A stretch of DNA of 64,000 nt from Streptomyces sp. R44 (lineage in GTDB: Bacteria > Actinomycetota > Actinomycetes > Streptomycetales > Streptomycetaceae). Below are positions 27,101 to 35,491 of this stretch, piece by piece. A program made the translations under genes and the position numbers. The stretch is taken from positions 4,030,001-4,094,000 of the forward strand of contig NZ_CP163444.1 of assembly GCF_041053105.1 (NCBI RefSeq), read 5' to 3'. A model generated the notes under the pieces. That model was given only the letters and a program-made list of their open reading frames with translations. It was not told the origin of the DNA and made no database searches. Each line of letters starts with the position of its first letter. Positions within the stretch are counted from its first letter, which is position 1.

Positions 27101-28213
27101 GTGCTGGTCGCGGACCGATATCGGCTTCATGTGTGTATCGGCCGGGGCGGCATGGGCGAGGTGTGGCAGGCCACCGACGAGGTCCTGGGCCGGGCCGTGG
27201 CCGTGAAGCTGATGCTGGCCCAGGCGACCGACCCCTCCGCCGGTGACCGCTTCCGGCTGGAGGCGCAGACCGCCGCGCGGCTGAGTCACCCGCACGTGGT
27301 GGGCGTCTTCGACTTCGGCACCTGGGACGGAAAGCTGTTCCTGGTCATGGAGTTGGTGGAGGGCGACAGCCTTCAGGGGAACCCGGCCGACCCGCTGGTC
27401 CTGACCGCCGAGCGGGTCGCCGTGGTCGCCGCGCACGCCGCCGCCGGACTCGCGGCCGCGCACCGGCAGGGCGTGGTGCACCGGGACATCAAGCCGGGGA
27501 ACCTGCTCGTCGACGCCGAAGGCACGGTCAAGCTGGCCGACTTCGGCATCGCGCGGTTCGTCGACGACCCCTCGGCCGCGCTCACGACGACGGGCCAGAT
27601 CGTGGGCACGGGACTCTACCTCGCACCCGAGCGTGCCCTCGGGCAGCCCGCGTCCCCCGCCTCCGACGTGTACTCGCTCGGCTGTGTGCTCTACCAACTC
27701 CTCACCGGAAGACCGCCGTTCCGCGCGGACACCGCGACGGCCCTGCTGTACCAGCACATCGACACCGCGCCGGTGCCGCCGAGCCGGCTCGGCGCCGCGC
27801 TGCCGGCCGAGTTCGAGACGTACCTGCTGAGCCTGCTCGCGAAGCAGCCGGAGCAGCGGCCGTCGGCGCAGGCGATCTCGGACTGGTTCTCCTCCGGCGC
27901 CTGGCGCTCCTACCCCGGGGCCGCCCCGGTCCGGCCTCAGGCTCACCATCAGCCCCCCGCACCCCATCAGCCCGCCGGGGCGGCGCCCCTGCCCATGCCC
28001 GCGCCGGTCCACACGCCCGCGCCGACCCCGCCGCCGATGAACCGGCCGCCGACGACCCGCTCCGCGCCCGCCGCCCGGCGGCGCCAGAGCCAGCCGAGCA
28101 CCGGCGGCGCACTCGCCGAGCTGTCCCGGCGCCGGCCGCGCAAGACGGCCGCCGTGGCCGGGGCCATCGCCTTCGTCGTCTTCCTGATCATCGGGATGGC
28201 CTGGCTGTCCTGA
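27101..28213 (+). CDS. Membrane-anchored Ser/Thr protein kinase
   Basis: 370 residues from GTG at 27101, just before the kinase domain (VADRYRLHVCIGRGGMGEVW). The domain covers about 1-265: Gly loop GRGGMGEVW, lysine in AVAVKLM, catalytic HRDIKPGN, DFG in LADFGIARF, and APE. A Pro/Ala-rich linker of about 75 residues follows, then a single transmembrane helix at the end (AGAIAFVVFLIIGMAWLS), with almost nothing outside the cell. It is a Hanks-type kinase without PASTA or other sensor domains. The promoter probably lies in the 203-bp gap after the divergent glycosyltransferase; I see nothing else there. Confidence 0.92.
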   Translation: MLVADRYRLHVCIGRGGMGEVWQATDEVLGRAVAVKLMLAQATDPSAGDRFRLEAQTAARLSHPHVVGVFDFGTWDGKLFLVMELVEGDSLQGNPADPLVLTAERVAVVAAHAAAGLAAAHRQGVVHRDIKPGNLLVDAEGTVKLADFGIARFVDDPSAALTTTGQIVGTGLYLAPERALGQPASPASDVYSLGCVLYQLLTGRPPFRADTATALLYQHIDTAPVPPSRLGAALPAEFETYLLSLLAKQPEQRPSAQAISDWFSSGAWRSYPGAAPVRPQAHHQPPAPHQPAGAAPLPMPAPVHTPAPTPPPMNRPPTTRSAPAARRRQSQPSTGGALAELSRRRPRKTAAVAGAIAFVVFLIIGMAWLS

Positions 28214-28228
28214 CCGCCCGGGAGGCAC

Positions 28229-28510
28229 TCAGTACAGTCTGGGCGCCATCACGTGCGGTTCCCCGTCCGCCTCCGCGAGGAGCAGGCAGCGCGGTACGCC
28301 GGGCCCCGGGGTCGCCCGTACGGCCACCGGCGTCGGCGGGTCCGTCGGCAGCTCGATCTCCAGGGTGACCGGCCGGTCGTCGTGGGTCGTGGCGTGGCCG
28401 GTCTCCTTGCCGTCGACGAGCACCTCGACGACCGGGGTGTGCCCCGTCTGCACGGTCGCGGAGACCGAGTGACCGAGGTAGTCGATGTGGAAGTGGTGGC
28501 GTGCCCTCAT
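28229..28510 (-). CDS. Small conserved hypothetical protein, 93 aa
   Basis: 93 residues from ATG at 28510 with GGAGGTGG just upstream, which decides the start over an in-frame one at 28579. The sequence is predicted beta-rich (HHFHIDYLGHSVSATVQTGH, then VEVLVDGKETGHA) with no signal peptide or membrane segment. I do not recognise the family. It converges on the kinase gene (15 bp apart) and diverges from the alkyl sulfatase. Confidence 0.75.
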   Translation of the reverse strand: MRARHHFHIDYLGHSVSATVQTGHTPVVEVLVDGKETGHATTHDDRPVTLEIELPTDPPTPVAVRATPGPGVPRCLLLAEADGEPHVMAPRLY

Positions 28511-28683
28511 GGGCCACCTCCGAACCGCGTGAGTGGTGCGCGTGCCCCGCGAGCGGACGCGTACCTCCAGCCTAGGCACGGTCCGGCGGTCCCGCCCGCT
28601 CCGAAGTGCGGCCGTAGTACCCCGGTGTTCAGATGGACCGGTACGCCGATCACCGCCCGCAAGCGGAACGGAGCACCAGGCAC

Positions 28684-30522
28684 ATGAGCGACACCCTGCC
28701 CTCCTTCGAGGACACGACCGACTTCGACGACGCCGACCGGGGCTTCCTCGGCGCGCTCGTCCCCGGTGTGGTGACGGCCGCCGACGGCCGGGTGATCTGG
28801 GACAACGACGCCTACGGCTTCCTCAAGGGCGACTGCCCGGACACCGCGCACCCCAGTCTGTGGCGGCAGGGTCAGCTCTCCGCCCGACAGGGCCTGTACG
28901 AGGTCACCGCGGGCATCTTCCAGGTCCGCGGCCTGGACATCTCCAACATGACGCTCGTCGAGGGCGAGCGCGGGGTGATCGTCATCGACCCGCTGATCTC
29001 CGTGGAGACGGCGGCCGCCGCCCTCGCGCTGTACCGGGAGCACCGGGGCGACCGGCCGGTCACCGGAGTGATCTACACCCATTCGCACGGCGACCACTTC
29101 GGCGGGGTCCGGGGCGTCCTCCCGCACGGCACCGAGGAGGGCGTCCCGATCCTCGCCCCCGCCGGCTTCCTGGAGCACGCGGTCAGCGAGAACGTGTACG
29201 CGGGCACGGCGATGACCCGCCGGGCGAGCTACATGTACGGCGTCGGGCTCCCGAAGGCCCCCGACGGCCAGATCGGCGTGGGCCTCGGTCAGGGCACCTC
29301 CACCGGCACCATCAGCCTGATCCCGCCGACCGTGGACATCACGGAGACCGGGCAGCAGGAGACGGTCGACGGCGTGCCGATCGTCTTCCAGCTGACGCCG
29401 GGCACCGAGGCCCCGGCCGAGATGAACTTCCTCTTCCCCGACCACCGCGCCCTGTGCCTGGCGGAGAACGCCACGCACAACATGCACAACGTGCTCACCC
29501 TGCGCGGCGCGGTCGTCCGCGACTCCCGGATCTGGGCGCACTACCTGGACGAGGCGATCGAGTACTTCCACGGGCAGTACGACGTCGGCTTCGCCTCCCA
29601 CCACTGGCCCACCTGGGGCCACGACAACGTGGTGCGGTTCCTGGGCGAGCAGCGCGACCTCTACGCGTACCTGCACGACCAGACCCTCCGCCTGCTCAAC
29701 GAGGGCTGGACGGGCGTCGAGATCGCCGAGCGGATCGAGCTGCCGCCCGCCCTGGAGAAGGCCTGGCACGCCCGCGGCTACTACGGCTCCCTCAGCCACA
29801 ACAGCAAGGCGGTCTACCAGCGGTACCTGGGCTGGTACGACGGCAACCCGGCCCACCTGTGGGAGCACCCGCCGGTGGAGCTCGCGCAGCGGTACGTGGA
29901 CGTGGCGGGCGGCCCCGCCGAGGCCCTCGCCAAGGCCCGCCGGTACGTCGAGAGCGGCGATCCGCGCTTCGCCGCGACCCTCCTGAACCACGTGGTCTTC
30001 GCCGACCCCGGGAACGAGGAGGCGAAGCAGGCCCTCGCCGCCGTGTACGAGGAGCTCGGGTACGGCGCGGAGAACGCCACCTGGCGGAACTTCTATCTGC
30101 GCGGCGCCCAGGAGCTCCGGCAGGGCATCACGGGCGACATGGTCGACATGACCAACCCCGAGATGGCGATGGCCCTCACCGTCCCCATGCTGATCGACTC
30201 CCTCGCCGTCGCGATCGACGGGCCGCGCGCCTGGGACGAGGACCTGACGATCGACCTCGTCCTCCTCGACGTCCCCACGGACGCGGGCGAGCGGCACCGG
30301 CTCACCCTGCACAACGGCGCCCTCACCCACCGGGTGGTCGCCGAGCCCCGGACGCCCGCCGGACTGACCCTCACCCTCGGGAAGGCCCAGCTGCTCGGCC
30401 TGCTCGCCGGGAAGAGCCTCCAGGAACTCGGGATCGGGGTGGAGGGCGACCCGGCCCTGCTCGCCCGCCTCTTCTCGTACGTGACGAAGCCGGACGCCCA
30501 GTTCCCGATCGTCACCCCCTAG
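28684..30522 (+). CDS. Alkyl sulfatase of the metallo-beta-lactamase fold (SdsA1-like)
   Basis: 612 residues from ATG at 28684. The Zn-binding THSHGDHFGG (HxHxDH) lies near residues 132-140, and the second metal site ENATHNMHN farther on, as in SdsA1-type sulfatases that cut primary or secondary alkyl sulfates. The central alpha-helical dimerisation domain follows (WLGWYDGNPAHLWEHPP motif region), then a C-terminal SCP2-like sterol-carrier domain (about 490-612, PAGLTLTLGKAQLLGLLAG). There is no signal peptide, so it is probably cytosolic. Length matches the family. It is a single-gene unit. Confidence 0.92.
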   Translation: MSDTLPSFEDTTDFDDADRGFLGALVPGVVTAADGRVIWDNDAYGFLKGDCPDTAHPSLWRQGQLSARQGLYEVTAGIFQVRGLDISNMTLVEGERGVIVIDPLISVETAAAALALYREHRGDRPVTGVIYTHSHGDHFGGVRGVLPHGTEEGVPILAPAGFLEHAVSENVYAGTAMTRRASYMYGVGLPKAPDGQIGVGLGQGTSTGTISLIPPTVDITETGQQETVDGVPIVFQLTPGTEAPAEMNFLFPDHRALCLAENATHNMHNVLTLRGAVVRDSRIWAHYLDEAIEYFHGQYDVGFASHHWPTWGHDNVVRFLGEQRDLYAYLHDQTLRLLNEGWTGVEIAERIELPPALEKAWHARGYYGSLSHNSKAVYQRYLGWYDGNPAHLWEHPPVELAQRYVDVAGGPAEALAKARRYVESGDPRFAATLLNHVVFADPGNEEAKQALAAVYEELGYGAENATWRNFYLRGAQELRQGITGDMVDMTNPEMAMALTVPMLIDSLAVAIDGPRAWDEDLTIDLVLLDVPTDAGERHRLTLHNGALTHRVVAEPRTPAGLTLTLGKAQLLGLLAGKSLQELGIGVEGDPALLARLFSYVTKPDAQFPIVTP

Positions 30523-30567
30523 ACCATCCGTGCAGACCGTCCGTGAGGAGGCCCCGATGGACCGTGC

Positions 30568-31575
30568 TCAGCGCACCGTCCACGCCAGGACGCCCAGCAG
30601 GATCAGCATCAGGCAGATTCCGAGGTTGACCACCTTGTACTGGAGGAAGACCGCGACGAACTCGCGGATCGTCGCCGAGGGCCAGAAGTAGGCGGCGGTC
30701 GGCGAGCCCACCACCTGTCCGTCGATCCCCGCCCTCCGGGCCATCAGGGCGGCCCGGAAGGCGTGGAAGTTGTTGGTGACGATCACGCAGGAGGAGCCCG
30801 GCCGGTCCCGCTCCATCAGCTCCTTGCTGAAGAGCATGTTCTCCTCGGTCGTGCGCGAGCGGTCCTCGCGCACGACCGCCCCGGCCGGGAAGCCGCCGTC
30901 GGTCAGGTAGTCGGCCATCGCGTGGGACTCCGGCAGCTCCTCGTCGGGCCCCTGCCCGCCCGAGGTGATGAGGACGGGCGCGTCCCCGCCCCGCGCCGCC
31001 AGCGTCTCGTACACCTGCCGGCCCCGGTCCAGCCGGCTCGCGAGCAGCGGAGGCACCCGACGACCACCGATCAGACCGGAGCCGAGGACCACGACGTAGT
31101 CGGCGTCGCGGCGGAGCCGCATCCGGCCGTACAGGTACGCGTAGCCGACGAAGCAGAGGAAGAGGAACGAGACGTAGCCGAGGACCAGCAGGGTGGTGCT
31201 CGTGAGCAGGCCCAGGATCCGCGAGCCGGTGGCGGCCGTCGCCACCGCCAGGCCCATCACCCCGAACATGCCGAGTCCCGCGAGCAGCGCGAGCAGGTTG
31301 GCCGGGCGTCTGCCCTCCTTGCGGACCATCTTCACGCCGTTCGCGCAGAGCAGCCCGGCGAGGACGACCGGGCCGAGACCGAGCACGAGCAGCACGAGCA
31401 CCATGAGGGTCTCGGCGAGCCCGGGGCGGGCCTCGTCGATCCCGAAGAGGAGACCGATCCCGAGGAAGGTGACGGCGAGACCGAGGTACACGGCGTTGCC
31501 GAAGCGGCGCCGGTCGCGCAGCACACCCACCCCGAAGAGCAACAGAAAAACGGCAGCTGCGACGAAGGCGAACAT
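30568..31575 (-). CDS. YdcF/DUF218-family membrane protein
   Basis: 335 residues. Four hydrophobic helices fill residues 1-150 (FAFVAAAVFLLLFGVGVL and others), followed by the DUF218 domain at about 158-310: YVVVLGSGLIGGRRVPPLL, ITSGGQGPDE, SRTTEENMLFSKELM and VTNNFHAFRA. A last helix ends the protein. DUF218 proteins such as YdcF and SanA are linked to envelope and vancomycin-resistance traits; the reaction is uncertain. It converges with the alkyl sulfatase. Confidence 0.88.
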   Translation of the reverse strand: MFAFVAAAVFLLLFGVGVLRDRRRFGNAVYLGLAVTFLGIGLLFGIDEARPGLAETLMVLVLLVLGLGPVVLAGLLCANGVKMVRKEGRRPANLLALLAGLGMFGVMGLAVATAATGSRILGLLTSTTLLVLGYVSFLFLCFVGYAYLYGRMRLRRDADYVVVLGSGLIGGRRVPPLLASRLDRGRQVYETLAARGGDAPVLITSGGQGPDEELPESHAMADYLTDGGFPAGAVVREDRSRTTEENMLFSKELMERDRPGSSCVIVTNNFHAFRAALMARRAGIDGQVVGSPTAAYFWPSATIREFVAVFLQYKVVNLGICLMLILLGVLAWTVR

Positions 31576-31643
31576 TCCGACATCGTAGGCATCCGGACCG
31601 ACAACGGAACGGCCGCGGACCCCGCCCTGTGGAAAACCCGGCG

Positions 31644-33080
31644 CTAGATCTCTCCCGCCAGAGCGAACAGGCCGCGCCTCGCGCCCTCTTCGTACGCGCT
31701 CCGCAGCTCCGGGTCGACGAGCAGCGCCCCGAGGGCCTCCTCGCCCCGGGTCCGGGTGACCACGCAGTACTCCGCCGGCCGGTACGAGGAGTCGAAGGCC
31801 GAGGTCCGCAACAGGTCGACCGCGCCCAGGAGATGGGCCGCCGCGTCGTGCTTCCCCTCCATCGCCCGCATCTGCGCGAGGAGTTCCGCCGCGCAGGCCG
31901 CGCCCACCGCGGAGCCGAGCCGCAGATGCTCGCGCAGGGCCCGCCTGGCGTACTCCGCGGCCCGCTCCCGCTCCCCGTCCCAGGCGCCGAGTTCGGCCCG
32001 TACGTGGTACGCCCAGGCCTCGGCGAACATGTCACGGCCCACCCAGGCCCCCCGGCTCTCGCGGTCCAGATCGCCCTGGTCCAGCGCCTCCTGGGCGGCC
32101 TCCGGGTCGGAGCGGCACAGGGAGAGCGCGAGGCCGACCCAGCAGGCCCGACGGCTCGGCCCGAACTCCGGGTGCTCCTCCATCAGCGCGAGCGCCTCCC
32201 GGAATTCGGCCGCCGCCGCACGCGTACGCCCCTGGTAGAGGGCGGTCGCGCCGCGCAGATGGGCCAGGAGCGCCAGACAGCGCTCGTCGCCGTCCCGTAC
32301 GGCCGCCGCCCACGCCTTGGCGAGGAGCGGGTCGGCGTCCTCGGGACGGCCCGACTCCAGCTCCAGGAAGGCCGCGAGCCACAGGGCGCGGGCGGACGGC
32401 GGTCCGGCGTGCAGGCTGAGGGCGTGCCGCAGCCGGGTGCGGCCCTCGGCGATCCGCCCGCAGGCCACCCACAGGAACCACAGGGAGACCGCGATCTCGA
32501 CGGACGTCTCGGCCTCGGCGTTCGGCGAGAGCGGCGCGGTCGTCGGGTCCATGGCGGCGGCCAGGTCGGGGAGTTCGCGCAGCGCGAGGTCCCGGGCGTC
32601 GAGCTGACGGCCCCGCTGCCACCAGTCGGCGGCCCGCCGGGCGACCTTCACGCACCACCTGCGGTGGTGCAGGAGGACGGCCCAGCGGTCGCCGCGCGCG
32701 GTGAGCCGGCGGGCACCGACGGCCCGCATCGGGTGCGGCATCCAGTACCGGGGCAGGCCGTCCTCGCCGTCGAAGAGGTCGTCGACGGGCAGCAGGGCGA
32801 GGGGCGCCAGCCGGTCGAGGACCGCCTCGATCCGCCCCGCGGGCAGCGTGCCGGAGGCGCAGACCTCGCGGACGGCCTCCCGGCCGAAGGCGCCCTCGAA
32901 GACGGAGAGCCGCTCCCACAGGAGCCGTTCGGCCGGCCCGCAGCTCTCGTAGCCGCGTTCGGCCGCGGCGATCTGGTCGAGGCCGACCGATTCGCCCCAC
33001 AGGCGTTCGGTCTCCGGTGGTTCTCCTGTCCACATGTGGTCCAGCCCCCGTGTCACTTCTCCGCCCTTCTCCTGTGACAT
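31644..33080 (-). CDS. TPR protein resembling the ATPase/TPR part of an AfsR-type regulator
   Basis: 478 residues from ATG at 33080. The N-terminal part (about 40-170) resembles the winged-helix end of an STAND ATPase: RLLWERLSVFEGAFGREAVR, LDRLAPLALLPV, YWMPHPMRAVGARRL. Residues about 180-450 are helical TPR-like repeats. There is no P-loop and no DNA-binding domain, so it looks like a detached C-terminal piece of an AfsR/LuxR-type regulator, yet the frame is intact. It may work as a protein-interaction scaffold or be a stable remnant. It is divergent from the Lrp-type gene. Confidence 0.7.
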   Translation of the reverse strand: MSQEKGGEVTRGLDHMWTGEPPETERLWGESVGLDQIAAAERGYESCGPAERLLWERLSVFEGAFGREAVREVCASGTLPAGRIEAVLDRLAPLALLPVDDLFDGEDGLPRYWMPHPMRAVGARRLTARGDRWAVLLHHRRWCVKVARRAADWWQRGRQLDARDLALRELPDLAAAMDPTTAPLSPNAEAETSVEIAVSLWFLWVACGRIAEGRTRLRHALSLHAGPPSARALWLAAFLELESGRPEDADPLLAKAWAAAVRDGDERCLALLAHLRGATALYQGRTRAAAAEFREALALMEEHPEFGPSRRACWVGLALSLCRSDPEAAQEALDQGDLDRESRGAWVGRDMFAEAWAYHVRAELGAWDGERERAAEYARRALREHLRLGSAVGAACAAELLAQMRAMEGKHDAAAHLLGAVDLLRTSAFDSSYRPAEYCVVTRTRGEEALGALLVDPELRSAYEEGARRGLFALAGEI

Positions 33081-33199
33081 AGGACGGATTTAATGGAAAT
33101 CGGCCAGGTTCGCGGCTTGAATGCATGAGCCCTGGTCCACATCCTGGGGCCTTCCCGTGCCCGCACCCAGGGTTTCCCCGGGATCGACCAAGGAGGCAC

Positions 33200-34234
33200 A
33201 TGCATACCAGGGAATCCGTCCTGGGGGAGGTGGATCTGGCGCTGATCCACGCACTGCAGATAGCGCCCCGCGCCAGCTGGACCCAGCTCTCCACCGTCCT
33301 CGCCGTGAGCCCCGACACCCTCGCCCGGCGCTGGGAGACCCTCACCACCGGCGGATACGCGTGGAGTTCGATGCTCAGCGCCCGCCGCGGCACGGAAGCC
33401 ACCCTCTACGCGTGGGTCGAGCTGGAGTGCGTGGCCGGCGACGCCGAGGCCACCGCGGTCGAGCTCGCGGAGGATCCGTACACCCTAGGCGTCCACCAGG
33501 TGACCGGCGACTCCGATCTGATCCTGCTCGTCAACTGCCCCGACCTCCACGCCCTCGACGGCTACCTCGCCGGCCGGGTGCGGCGGCTCCCCGGCGTGCT
33601 GAGGGCGCGCACCCAGGTCGTCACCCAGCTGCACAACCGGCCGTACCGCTCGCGGATCGAGCAGCTCACCCCGGGACAGGTGCAGCACCTCGCCGAGCTC
33701 ACCGGCGGGGAACGGCGGGTCCGGCCCCCCGCGCGCGCGTACCCGCACGTCACGGAGCTCGACCAGCGGATCGTCGCGGAGCTGGCGGGGGACGCCCGGC
33801 GCAGCGCCGCCGAACTGGCCCGGCAGTGCGGCACGAGCGAGTCGACCGTGCGCCGCAGGCTGGACGCCCTCGGCGCGGCCGGCGCCTGCCACCACCACTG
33901 CCTGCCGGCCCCGCGGTTCTCCGGGCGGCCGGTGTGGGCGCTGGTCACGGCGGACGTACCGCCCCTGGACGTGGCCGAGTCGGTGGCCGCGCTCGGCAGG
34001 CTGCGGCAGACCCGGGTGGTCACCTCGGTCACCGGGCGGCACAACCTGGCCCTCGCCATGTGGCTCGGCACCGTCGAGGAACTCCACGACGTGACGGCGG
34101 CGCTCGTGCGGGCGGCGCCGGCGCTGCGGATCACGGGCACCGCGGTGTCGTTGCGCACCCACAAGATCGGCGCGCAGGTCCTCGGCGCGGACGGGCGGCG
34201 CACCCACCACATCAGGCCCACGACCGCCCCCTGA
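33200..34234 (+). CDS. Lrp/AsnC-family regulator with two HTH-effector units
   Basis: 344 residues from ATG at 33200, directly after AAGGAGG. It has two AsnC-type winged helices (LALIHALQIAPRASWTQLST near the start, and LDQRIVAELAGDARRSAAEL near residue 190), each followed by an effector-binding ligand domain of the RAM type. Such double-domain Lrp proteins are common in Streptomyces. The ligand, probably an amino acid, is unknown. The 119-bp gap to the divergent TPR gene should hold its promoter. Confidence 0.88.
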   Translation: MHTRESVLGEVDLALIHALQIAPRASWTQLSTVLAVSPDTLARRWETLTTGGYAWSSMLSARRGTEATLYAWVELECVAGDAEATAVELAEDPYTLGVHQVTGDSDLILLVNCPDLHALDGYLAGRVRRLPGVLRARTQVVTQLHNRPYRSRIEQLTPGQVQHLAELTGGERRVRPPARAYPHVTELDQRIVAELAGDARRSAAELARQCGTSESTVRRRLDALGAAGACHHHCLPAPRFSGRPVWALVTADVPPLDVAESVAALGRLRQTRVVTSVTGRHNLALAMWLGTVEELHDVTAALVRAAPALRITGTAVSLRTHKIGAQVLGADGRRTHHIRPTTAP

Positions 34235-34265
34235 CAGCGCGCCGGGGGCGTGCTCTGATGGAGGC

Positions 34266-34553
34266 ATGGAGTTCGCCGTGTTCGTGACGCTGCCCGGTCT
34301 GGTCATCCTGCTGACCGTGATCGCCTTCGCCGACCAGTTCCTCCGCATGACCGGACGCGGCAAGCGCACCGGCCAGCTCTCCTCGACGGGCTTCGAGCAG
34401 CTGCACGCCACCTTCTCGCAGGGCAAGCAGAACGAACTCAAGGAACGGCAGAGCGCCCTCGTGCTGCGCGACGACGAGGAGGACGGCGCCCCGCCGCGCC
34501 ACTCGACGGTGGACCTCGGCGGCGGACGGGCCGTCATCCGCATCCAGCGGTGA
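34266..34553 (+). CDS. Small membrane protein (DUF6191-like)
   Basis: 95 residues: an N-terminal membrane helix (FAVFVTLPGLVILLTVIAFA) and a charged cytoplasmic tail with GFEQLHATFSQGKQNELKER. It resembles DUF6191 proteins of streptomycetes. The GGAGG box lies very close to the ATG, so the start is moderately sure. Function unknown. Confidence 0.75.
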   Translation: MEFAVFVTLPGLVILLTVIAFADQFLRMTGRGKRTGQLSSTGFEQLHATFSQGKQNELKERQSALVLRDDEEDGAPPRHSTVDLGGGRAVIRIQR

Positions 34554-34561
34554 CGCGGGTG

Positions 34562-34584
34562 GGGCCGGGCGGGAAGCCCGGCCC
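34562..34584. terminator. Bidirectional terminator hairpin
   Basis: Perfect 9-bp stem GGGCCGGGC / GCCCGGCCC with a 5-base loop, placed between the converging DUF6191-like and methyltransferase genes. Position and strength indicate termination for both strands. Confidence 0.8.
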
Positions 34585-34589
34585 TGGCA

Positions 34590-35420
34590 TCAGGCCGGGC
34601 GGGTCGCCTTGATCGAGTACATCAGGGGGATGCGGGGGCGGTCCGCCGGGAAGCGGTAGTAGCCGTCCTCGTGCCGCTGGAGGGCTCCGTACCGCGGGAA
34701 GAGCGAGGCGTCGTGCTCGTGCAGGAACTCGATGCGCAGGCCCGCCTTCGCGAGCGCCGTGACGACCTCGCCGACCGGGTGCACCCACTCCACGCTGCGG
34801 TTGTTCACGGTGACGGCGTCGAGGTCGGCGTACGTCCCCGGGCTGGTGTCCACCCACGGGTCGCGGACGAAGTAGTCGTGCACGACCCGGCTGCCGGTCT
34901 CGTCGTCGAGCGAGTCGGTCAGCGGATGGAACTCGGCCACGTAGAGGAAGCCGCCCGGGGCGACGAGGGAGGCCGCGGTCTCCGCCCAGCGGTCGAGGTC
35001 GGGGAGCCAGCACAGCGCCCCGAGGCCGGTGTAGACGATGTCGTACGAGGCGTCCGGGACGGCCTCGGCGGCGTCGTACACGTCGGCGGCGACGAAGGCG
35101 GCCCGCTCCTGCGGGAGGCCCAGGTCGGCGGCGAGCGCGCGGGCGGTGTCGACGGCCGGCTCGGAGAAGTCCAGGCCGACGACGTGCGAGGCGCCGTGCC
35201 GGGCCCAGGAGAGGGTGTCCAGGCCGATGTGGCACTGGAGGTGCAGCAGGGAGCGGCCCGTGACGTCGCCGACCTCCGCGAGCTCGAAGTCCCGCAGGGC
35301 GTCCTTGCCCGCGCGGAAGGCGTCGAGGTCGTAGAACTCGCTGGCGGCATGGATCGGGACGCGCTCGTCCCACTTCGCGCGGTTGGCCTCGAGCCAGTCC
35401 TCGGGCGTCGGAGAGTACAT
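34590..35420 (-). CDS. Class I SAM-dependent methyltransferase
   Basis: About 276 residues from ATG at 35420; a GTG at 35438 would add six residues, and neither has a strong ribosome binding site. The SAM-binding motif I reads LLHLQCHIGLDTLSWARHGA, with the acidic end VVGLDFSEPAVDTARALA and motif II DASYDIVYTGLGALCWLPD. It is soluble. The target is unknown; proteins of this type are annotated as general methyltransferases. It diverges from the S9 peptidase gene. Confidence 0.85.
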   Translation of the reverse strand: MYSPTPEDWLEANRAKWDERVPIHAASEFYDLDAFRAGKDALRDFELAEVGDVTGRSLLHLQCHIGLDTLSWARHGASHVVGLDFSEPAVDTARALAADLGLPQERAAFVAADVYDAAEAVPDASYDIVYTGLGALCWLPDLDRWAETAASLVAPGGFLYVAEFHPLTDSLDDETGSRVVHDYFVRDPWVDTSPGTYADLDAVTVNNRSVEWVHPVGEVVTALAKAGLRIEFLHEHDASLFPRYGALQRHEDGYYRFPADRPRIPLMYSIKATRPA

Positions 35421-35491
35421 GCCGGGGAGGTTATCCACAGGCTGCGGACGACGCGACCCGTTTGTCGGCGGCGCGGAGCATGATGGTTGCC

